64,000 nt of DNA from positions 62,001-126,000 of the forward strand of contig NZ_PJZI01000011.1 of assembly GCF_002858805.1 (NCBI RefSeq), given 5' to 3'. This DNA comes from Chimaeribacter arupi. GTDB taxonomy: Bacteria > Pseudomonadota > Gammaproteobacteria > Enterobacterales > Enterobacteriaceae. Below are positions 58,768-64,000 of this stretch, one piece after another. The translations under genes and the position numbers were made by a program. Each line of letters opens with the position of its first letter. Position 1 is the first letter of the stretch. The notes beneath the pieces were generated by a model that had not been told where the DNA came from, did not search any database, and was given only the letters and a program-made list of their open reading frames with translations.

Positions 58768-60393
58768 ATGCCAACTTGTCACATTCGCTTTCGCCTCAGC
58801 GCTGCTGCCCTGTTGGTGGCATGGCTGCCCGGTGCCGGTGCCGCGGTGGTGCCGCCGGGCACGGCGCTGGCTGAAAAACAGGAGATCGTGCGCCATATCA
58901 AGGATGAACCGGCCTCGCTTGACCCGATTAAAGCCGTAGGCCTGCCGGAAGCGCAGGTGGCGCGGGATCTGTTCGAGGGGCTGGTGAATCAGGATGCGCA
59001 GGGCAAGGTTACCCCTGGGGTGGCGGTACGCTGGGAAACCCAGGACAACCAGCACTGGACGCTCACCCTGCGCAAAGAGGCGCGCTGGTCAAACGGCGAC
59101 CCGGTAACAGCGCAGGATTTCGTCTACAGCTGGCGGCGGCTGGTGGACCCGGCCAACCATTCGCCCTCGGCCTGGTTTGCCGGGCTGGCCGGGCTGGAAA
59201 ATGCTGATGCGATCATCGCCGGAAAATTGCCGCCCGAGAAGCTGGGGATAACGGCGGTGGACGCGCATACGCTGACGCTCCGCCTGACAAAACCGGTGCC
59301 ATACTTTATCAGCCTGCTGGCGAATTTCAGCCTGTTCCCGGTGCATCAGGCCACGGTAGAAAAATATGGGGATGACTGGACAAAAGTCGGCAATCTGGTG
59401 GGGAACGGCGCGTTCACCCTGCAACAGCGGGTGGTGAATGAGAAACTGGTGCTGGTGCCTAACCCGCATTACTGGGATCACGCCCATACGGTGCTGACCC
59501 AGGTGACGCTGGTGCCGATTAATCAGGAGTCCAGCGCCACCAAACGTTACCTGGCAGGCGACATCGACATCACCGAGTCTTTCCCGAAAAACATGTACCG
59601 GAAGCTGCTGAAGGACATTCCGGGGCAGGTCTATACCCCTGACCAGCTCGGCACCTACTACTACGCCTTTAACACCCGCCGCGCGCCCACCAATGATGCC
59701 CGCGTGCGGCGTGCACTCTCTTACGCCATCGATCGCCGCATCATCGCGGAGAAAGTGCTCGGCACCGGGGAGAAACCGGCCTGGCATTTCACCCCGGATG
59801 TCACCGCCGGTTTTCATGCCGACCCCAGCCCGTGGCAGCAGTTAAGCCAGGCGGAGCGCGATGCCCAGGCGAAAACACTGCTGGCGGCGGCAGGCTATGG
59901 CCCCGGCAAACCGCTGCACCTCTCGTTGCTCTATAACAGCTCGGAGAACCACCAGAAGATCGCTATTGCGGTGGCCTCGATGTGGAAGAAAACGCTGGGC
60001 GTGGAGGTGAAACTGGTGAACCAGGAGTGGAAAGCCTACATCGACAGCCGCAACAGCGGGGATTTCGATGTGGTGCGCGCCTCCTGGGTCGGGGATTACA
60101 ATGAAGCCTCGACCTTCCTGAGCCTGCTGACCTCGGCGCACACCGGCAATATCGCCAAATTCAGCGACCCGGCCTATGACCGGCTGCTGGACACCGCCAG
60201 CCGCCAGACAGACGCCGCCGCCCGCAATGCCGACTACAACCGCGCAGAGCAGGTGATTGCCGACCAGGCCCCGATTGCGCCGATCTACCAATACACCAAT
60301 GGCCGGTTGATCAAGCCCTGGGTAAAAGGCTACCCGATAACCAACCCGGAGGATGTGGCCTACAGCCATACCCTGTATCTGCTCAAACACTGA
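58768..60393 (+). CDS. mppA: Periplasmic murein peptide-binding protein MppA
   Basis: OppA-like solute-binding protein that delivers murein tripeptide to the Opp transporter. The 541-residue product has a Sec signal peptide ending near GAGA/AVVPPG, then EKQEIVRHIKDEPASLDPIKA. The family text YLAGDIDITESFPKNMY and LKDIPGQVYTPDQLGTYYYAF is nearly identical to E. coli MppA, and SYAIDRR with ATPIYQYTNGRLIKPW-type ending (APIYQYTNGRLIK) follows. The ATG at 58768 is used; a TTG one codon earlier is possible. It stands beside ycjG and mpaA, making a murein peptide uptake and recycling group. Confidence 0.95.
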   Translation: MPTCHIRFRLSAAALLVAWLPGAGAAVVPPGTALAEKQEIVRHIKDEPASLDPIKAVGLPEAQVARDLFEGLVNQDAQGKVTPGVAVRWETQDNQHWTLTLRKEARWSNGDPVTAQDFVYSWRRLVDPANHSPSAWFAGLAGLENADAIIAGKLPPEKLGITAVDAHTLTLRLTKPVPYFISLLANFSLFPVHQATVEKYGDDWTKVGNLVGNGAFTLQQRVVNEKLVLVPNPHYWDHAHTVLTQVTLVPINQESSATKRYLAGDIDITESFPKNMYRKLLKDIPGQVYTPDQLGTYYYAFNTRRAPTNDARVRRALSYAIDRRIIAEKVLGTGEKPAWHFTPDVTAGFHADPSPWQQLSQAERDAQAKTLLAAAGYGPGKPLHLSLLYNSSENHQKIAIAVASMWKKTLGVEVKLVNQEWKAYIDSRNSGDFDVVRASWVGDYNEASTFLSLLTSAHTGNIAKFSDPAYDRLLDTASRQTDAAARNADYNRAEQVIADQAPIAPIYQYTNGRLIKPWVKGYPITNPEDVAYSHTLYLLKH

Positions 60394-60530
60394 CCCGGTG
60401 CCGGGCCGTGTCACATTCCGTAAGGTTTCTTACCGGCCCATGACCTTGATCCTCAAGCGTCCAACGCTAGAATGGGGCAACAACCGGCGGCACGTGGCCG
60501 CCCGGCACGCTTTCTTATGCAGGTGAACGA

Positions 60531-61514
60531 GTGGATGTAATCAGCGGCAAGCAACTTCAGATCTCCGACGCAGTCTATGCCTACCAACTGGACGGCAAGG
60601 GCGGTGCCACCCCGATTGACCCCGCCAGTGAGGTAACCAGCGAGAAACCCTGCTGGATCCACCTTGATTACACGCTGCCGGCCAGCGGGGAGTGGCTCAG
60701 CACCACGCCGCTGCTGCCGGACGCCGTGCGTGACGCGCTGGGTGGGGACAGTATGCGCCCCCGCGTCAGCCGGATGGGGGACGGGACGCTGATCACCCTG
60801 CGTACCATCAATTTCAATGCCAACTCCCGGCCCGATCAGCTGGTGACCATCCGCGTCTACATCACCGACAAACTGATCGTGACCACCCGGCACCGCAAAG
60901 TCTATTCGATTGACGACGTACTCAATGACCTGCAACAGGGCAGCGGCCCGGTGAACAGCGGCACCTGGCTGATTGAGCTGTGCGACGCCCTGACGGCGCA
61001 CGCCAGCGAGTTTATTGAGGATCTGCATGACAAAATCATCGATATGGAAGATGGGCTGTTGGATCAGCAGATCCCGGAGCGCGGACAGATGGCGCTGTTA
61101 CGCAAACAGCTGATCGTGCTGCGCCGCTACATGGCCCCGCAGCGGGATGTGTTTACCCGGCTGGCCAGCGAACGGCTGCCGTGGATGAGCGAGGATGACC
61201 GCCGCCGGATGCAGGAGATTGCTGACCGCCTCGGGCGCGGCCTGGACGACCTCGACGCCAGCATTGCGCGCACGGCGGTGCTGACGGATGAGATCGCCAG
61301 CCAGATGGCCGATGCGATGAACCGCCGCACCTATACCATGTCGCTGCTGGCGATGGTGTTCCTGCCCACCACCTTCCTGACCGGCCTGTTTGGCGTCAAC
61401 CTCGGCGGCATTCCCGGTGGGGAGTGGCACTACGGCTTCGCGACCTTCTGCCTGTCGCTGATGGCGCTGGTGATTGGCGTGGCCTGGTGGCTGAGACGGC
61501 GCAAATGGCTGTAG
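60531..61514 (+). CDS. zntB: Zinc transport protein ZntB (CorA family)
   Basis: Inner-membrane CorA-type pentameric channel transporting zinc, probably proton-coupled. The 327-residue product equals E. coli in length and begins at GTG 60531, after gcaggtgaac. A large N-terminal cytoplasmic domain contains [16 protein letters not shown] and [17 protein letters not shown]. Two C-terminal helices follow, with [18 protein letters not shown], the GxN filter as [11 protein letters not shown], and LRRRKWL at the end. fnrS follows immediately, as in E. coli. Confidence 0.96.
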   Translation: MDVISGKQLQISDAVYAYQLDGKGGATPIDPASEVTSEKPCWIHLDYTLPASGEWLSTTPLLPDAVRDALGGDSMRPRVSRMGDGTLITLRTINFNANSRPDQLVTIRVYITDKLIVTTRHRKVYSIDDVLNDLQQGSGPVNSGTWLIELCDALTAHASEFIEDLHDKIIDMEDGLLDQQIPERGQMALLRKQLIVLRRYMAPQRDVFTRLASERLPWMSEDDRRRMQEIADRLGRGLDDLDASIARTAVLTDEIASQMADAMNRRTYTMSLLAMVFLPTTFLTGLFGVNLGGIPGGEWHYGFATFCLSLMALVIGVAWWLRRRKWL

Positions 61515-61549
61515 CCGTTGGCGTGTGATGGCAGAAAATGCAGGCTAAA

Positions 61550-61563
61550 TTGAGCGAAATCAA
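61550..61563 (+). promoter_or_regulatory. FNR box of fnrS
   Basis: ttgag-cgaa-atcaa matches the TTGAT-N4-ATCAA FNR consensus with one mismatch. Its centre is 41.5-42.5 bases before the RNA start, the class II activator position known for E. coli fnrS. A cattat -10 lies at 61586-61591. Confidence 0.85.
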
Positions 61564-61598
61564 CATTTGTCCGGGCAAAAAGGGGCATTATCCCTCCC

Positions 61599-61722
61599 GC
61601 AGGTGAATGCAACGTCAAGCGATGGGCGTTGCGCTCCATATTGTCTTATTTCTTACGTTTAGAATTACTGCATAGCACAATTGATTCATACCCTGCCGGT
61701 CTTTCAGACCGGCTTTTTTTTT
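61599..61722 (+). ncRNA. fnrS: FnrS, anaerobically induced Hfq-binding small RNA
   Basis: The first ~58 nt (gcaggtgaatgcaacgtcaa onward, through ggcgttgcgctccatattgt) are identical or nearly so to E. coli FnrS, including both target-pairing regions. The central gaattactgcatagcacaat with attgattc is also conserved. The terminator hairpin gccggtct/agaccggc and its long U-run end at 61722; its stem sequence differs from E. coli while keeping the fold. FnrS is induced by FNR without oxygen and represses aerobic and oxidative-stress mRNAs such as sodB and gpmA. Location after zntB is as in E. coli. Confidence 0.95.
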
Positions 61723-61765
61723 GCCGTTTTTCCACGCTTTCCGGCGGAGGCCCGCCTGCAGGCAT

Positions 61766-61792
61766 AAAAAAAGCGCACCGGGGTGCGCTTTT
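61766..61792 (-). terminator. Rho-independent terminator of ttcA
   Basis: Stem aaaagcgcacc/ggtgcgctttt with A-run on the plus side, 20 bases after the ttcA stop on the minus strand. Confidence 0.85.
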
Positions 61793-61812
61793 CTGACAGG
61801 CAATCGTGACGG

Positions 61813-62748
61813 TTATTTGATTTCCAGCACGTTCAGGCGTTCCGCCATCACCGGCTCATCCGCCTCATCCGGCTGCCAGCCTGCCGGCTGCAACGGCAAC
61901 TCTTCGCGGTCAAACGCCAGATCACCGCCGTCCACCACCGCGCTGCCGTGGCGGATGCCGCGGAAATCAAACAGGGCGTGGTCCGCCAGGTGGGACGGCA
62001 CCACATTCTGCATGGCGCTGAACATGGTTTCGATGCGCCCAGGGTATTTTTTATCCCAGTCGCGCAGCATCTCTTTGATCACCGCACGTTGCAGGTTCGG
62101 CTGGGAACCACACAGGTTGCACGGAATAATCGGGAAGCCGCGGGCCTCCGAGAAGCGCTCGATGTCTTTCTCGCGGCAGTAGGCGAGGGGGCGGATCACC
62201 ACATGTTTGCCGTCATCGCTCATCAGCTTCGGCGGCATCCCTTTCAGCTTGCCGCCGTAGAACATATTCAGGAACAGCGTCTGGATCATGTCATCGCGGT
62301 GGTGGCCCAGCGCGATTTTCGTGCAGCCCAGCTCGGTGGCGGTACGGTAGAGAATGCCGCGGCGCAGGCGGGAGCAGAGCGAGCAGGTGGTTTTGCCTTC
62401 CGGGATCTTCTCTTTGACGATGCCGTAGGTATTTTCTTCAACAATCTTATACTCAACGCCCAGCGCTTCAAGGTAAGCCGGCAGAATATGCTCCGGGAAG
62501 CCGGGCTGTTTCTGGTCGAGGTTCACCGCCACCAGGGAGAAGTTGATGGGCGCGCTCTGCTTCAGATTCAGCAGGATGTCCAGCATGGTGTAGCTGTCTT
62601 TGCCGCCGGACAGGCACACCATAATGCGGTCGCCTTCCTCAATCATGTTGAAGTCCGCAATCGCCTGGCCGACATTGCGGCGCAGCCGCTTCTGTAGCTT
62701 ATTCAGATCGTATTGTTTTTTTTGAGTAACCACGTCTTTCTCTTGCAT
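61813..62748 (-). CDS. ttcA: tRNA 2-thiocytidine(32) synthetase TtcA
   Basis: Iron-sulfur PP-loop ATPase that thiolates cytidine 32 in several tRNAs. The 311-residue product equals E. coli in length. PP-loop [12 protein letters not shown] lies at 45-56, CSLC at 122-125 and CNLC at 210-213, the latter two supplying cluster ligands. [19 protein letters not shown] is also conserved. The start at 62748 is followed upstream by a long gene-free stretch. Confidence 0.96.
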   Translation of the reverse strand: MQEKDVVTQKKQYDLNKLQKRLRRNVGQAIADFNMIEEGDRIMVCLSGGKDSYTMLDILLNLKQSAPINFSLVAVNLDQKQPGFPEHILPAYLEALGVEYKIVEENTYGIVKEKIPEGKTTCSLCSRLRRGILYRTATELGCTKIALGHHRDDMIQTLFLNMFYGGKLKGMPPKLMSDDGKHVVIRPLAYCREKDIERFSEARGFPIIPCNLCGSQPNLQRAVIKEMLRDWDKKYPGRIETMFSAMQNVVPSHLADHALFDFRGIRHGSAVVDGGDLAFDREELPLQPAGWQPDEADEPVMAERLNVLEIK

Positions 62749-63596
62749 CGTTATCGCGCCCGCCCACAGAACGGGGGCGGGGGCCGGGAGTCTGCTGTCA
62801 GTAATGCGCTGTATGGTACGGATTGCGGCGACGAATGCCAGCGGGTTTTGTGCTGTGGGGCAGGAAATTGCCCGTGATTTCCCCGCTTACCGCTTATTAG
62901 TTACAACATACTTTTGGTGTGCATCCTGATACCGGTGCACACCTGAAAATAAGCGGCGTATTTCAGGCCACGCAGGCGGGCAGGGCCAGGATGTCATCCG
63001 ATAAAAAGCAGGCCGACGGGGGCAGCGAAAATATAGAAGCGAAAGCGTCGTGTTGCCGGGCAGTAATGTGACAATGCATCAATAAAACCGTAAAAAAAAC
63101 CGGCAAAAGGGTTGGTTTTGCCGGCAGAAAATCAGTCAGTATTAACTGAAAAAACAGTGGATGCTAATTGCTTAGCCCGTGAACTATATAAAACGCGATA
63201 ATAACCGCAACAACAAAAAGTGCCGGAAGCCGGCAGAGGGTTAGTCAGCAGAAATAAAATGTTACGACAATGCCCGGCTGGCGCAGCCTGCGCGGAAAAA
63301 AGCGCCCTATAGCTGTCACCCCTTTTCAGACATTCCTTACGGCAGTACAGGCTGCGCTAACCGGTTGATCTTGCGGATATTGCATCGGCACACTCTTTTC
63401 CGGGCGCGGTATAAAGGCGGTAATGAATGATGCCGATATATCAGAAGATATTAATTATTCCGCGGCGGCGACCCTTTCCATATTTACTCGCCCGGTAATT
63501 AACGCTAAAAATAACGCTGGGCAGGCCCCTCTCTCCGCTGTTAACGCCGTCGCCCGTTCCTTTTCCCTTATGCCCATGACACGCAGGAGCAGGCCA
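62749..63596. other. Long intergenic region ttcA / DUF333 lipoprotein
   Basis: About 850 bases. It holds a perfect 8-base inverted repeat ggtgtgca/tgcacacc (62916-62943) and the candidate minus-strand small RNA at 63092-63178. In E. coli the neighbouring part of the chromosome carries ompN, micC and ydbK between ttcA and ydbJ; no trace of ompN or ydbK is visible here. The in-frame extension of the lipoprotein gene from 63423 is not credible. Confidence 0.5.
63092..63178 (-). ncRNA. Candidate small RNA (about 87 nt)
   Basis: On the minus strand, ttgttg (63213-63208), a 17-base spacer and tatata (63190-63185) predict a start near 63178. The RNA would begin with a gcta/tagc hairpin, pass through a U-rich single-stranded stretch with actg/cagt pairings, and end in a perfect 9-base terminator ccggcaaaa/ttttgccgg with a 7-base loop and eight U (63124-63092). 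It has no coding frame with a start codon. It lies in the same chromosomal neighbourhood as E. coli micC but does not resemble it in sequence. Confidence 0.5.
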
Positions 63597-63890
63597 ATGA
63601 AATTTACCGCCGGGTTAATGGTTGCTGGCAGCCTTTTTTTACTGGCTGCGTGCAGCAGCCATAACGATGATGATCTCTCGTATGATGAACCGGTACAGCA
63701 GGCGACCAGCGTCAACCCGTCACATGCGCTGAACCGGGCGAACCCGGCGTCGGCTAACTGCGGGCTGGTGGGCGGCACGCTGACGCTGGCACGGCAACTC
63801 GACGGCAGCACCATCGGCATGTGCCAGTTGCCGGACGGCAAACAGTGTGAGGAGTGGGCGCTGATGCGCGGGGCGTGCCCGGCCGGCTGA
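63597..63890 (+). CDS. DUF333 lipoprotein (YdbJ/YoaF-like)
   Basis: A 97-residue lipoprotein with signal MKFTAGLMVAGSLFLLAAC; the lipobox LAAC places the acylated cysteine at residue 19. After an Asp-rich linker, the DUF333 motif NPASANCGLVGGTL, CQLPDGKQCEEWAL and RGACPAG follows. In E. coli ydbJ, a DUF333 lipoprotein, lies close to hslJ and ldhA, so this is probably its counterpart; hslJ is not present between it and ldhA. Role unknown. Ribosome site caggagcag. Confidence 0.85.
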   Translation: MKFTAGLMVAGSLFLLAACSSHNDDDLSYDEPVQQATSVNPSHALNRANPASANCGLVGGTLTLARQLDGSTIGMCQLPDGKQCEEWALMRGACPAG

Positions 63891-63909
63891 CCGGCCGGAC
63901 AGCGCGGCA

Positions 63910-64000
63910 TCAGGCCGTCAGCAGGTTGGGGCAGGGCTGGCCATGGATAAGCTGGGAGACGTTCTGCAACGTCACCTCGGCAATGCTGGTCAGCGCTTCT
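63910..64000 (-). CDS. ldhA: D-lactate dehydrogenase (fermentative), C-terminal fragment
   Basis: Only the last 30 codons are inside the window. The translated end, EALTSIAEVTLQNVSQLIHG then QPCPNLLTA, matches the C-terminus of E. coli LdhA (EALTSISQTTLQNL...CPNEL). LdhA reduces pyruvate to D-lactate during fermentation. The gene converges with the DUF333 lipoprotein, with only 19 bases between stops. Confidence 0.88.
   Translation of the reverse strand, partial: EALTSIAEVTLQNVSQLIHGQPCPNLLTA

Noticed and set aside
63164-63238. Minus-strand hydrophobic frame ending ALFVVAVIIAFYIVHGLSN
   Set aside because: Looks like a small membrane peptide and ends 40 bases before a terminator, but the frame has no ATG, GTG or TTG before the preceding stop; the segment is better explained as promoter of a small RNA.

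Overview
The window is chromosomal DNA from a GC-rich member of the Enterobacterales (Gammaproteobacteria). Most genes are close matches to E. coli K-12 proteins (minCD, ycgL, ycgN, dsbB, fadR, ycgB, dadAX, nadE, katE, yeaGH, mipA, yeaE, yeaD, gapA, msrB, yeaC, pncA, ansA, sppA, ydjA, topB, nudG, xthA, tyrR, tpx, ycjG, mpaA, mppA, zntB, fnrS, ttcA, ldhA). Gene order is only partly that of E. coli, so a Yersiniaceae-like or neighbouring family is more likely than Escherichia/Salmonella. The genus cannot be fixed from sequence alone. There is no tRNA, rRNA, insertion sequence, prophage or CRISPR array.

Layout. 1-4.3 kb: the start of the min operon (minC, partial minD), ycgL, a lipoprotein lytic transglycosylase, ycgM and ycgN. 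4.4-13.5 kb: a lineage-specific stretch lying where E. coli has hlyE/umuDC. It holds an unknown 162-aa protein, a GH128-type glycosidase, a small secreted barrel-like protein, two tiny membrane proteins, manganese catalase, osmC, an unknown 82-aa protein, a soluble FIST-domain chemoreceptor, and a gene-free segment with a well-formed candidate small RNA. 13.6-19.8 kb: dsbB, fadR, spoVR/ycgB, dadA, dadX, with nhaB missing from its usual place. 19.8-36.5 kb: MFS exporter, nadE, an unknown membrane protein behind a 22-codon leader, a stress dehydrogenase, katE, an 8.6-kb cyclic beta-1,2-glucan synthase gene, and ydiY. 36.6-45.4 kb: the conserved yeaH-yeaG / mipA-yeaE / yeaD / gapA / msrB-yeaC block. 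45.4-54.2 kb: pncA, ansA, sppA, ydjA, topB-ynjH, nudG, xthA and a LOG-family protein, with selD missing between ydjA and topB. 54.6-64 kb: tyrR, tpx, ycjG, mpaA, mppA, zntB, the FNR-regulated sRNA gene fnrS, ttcA, a second candidate sRNA, a DUF333 lipoprotein and the 3' end of ldhA.

Themes. Peroxide and stationary-phase defence is unusually dense (KatN, OsmC, KatE plus an SDR, Tpx, MsrB, XthA, YeaG/YeaH/SpoVR). Murein recycling is represented by the lytic transglycosylase, MipA, YcjG, MpaA, MppA and the D-alanine catabolic pair DadA/DadX. The most interesting items are the giant cyclic glucan synthase without a linked exporter, the transmembrane-free FIST chemoreceptor, the GH128 enzyme, two candidate sRNAs with promoter and terminator (13149-13237 and 63092-63178, both minus strand), and short leader reading frames placed directly before three genes.
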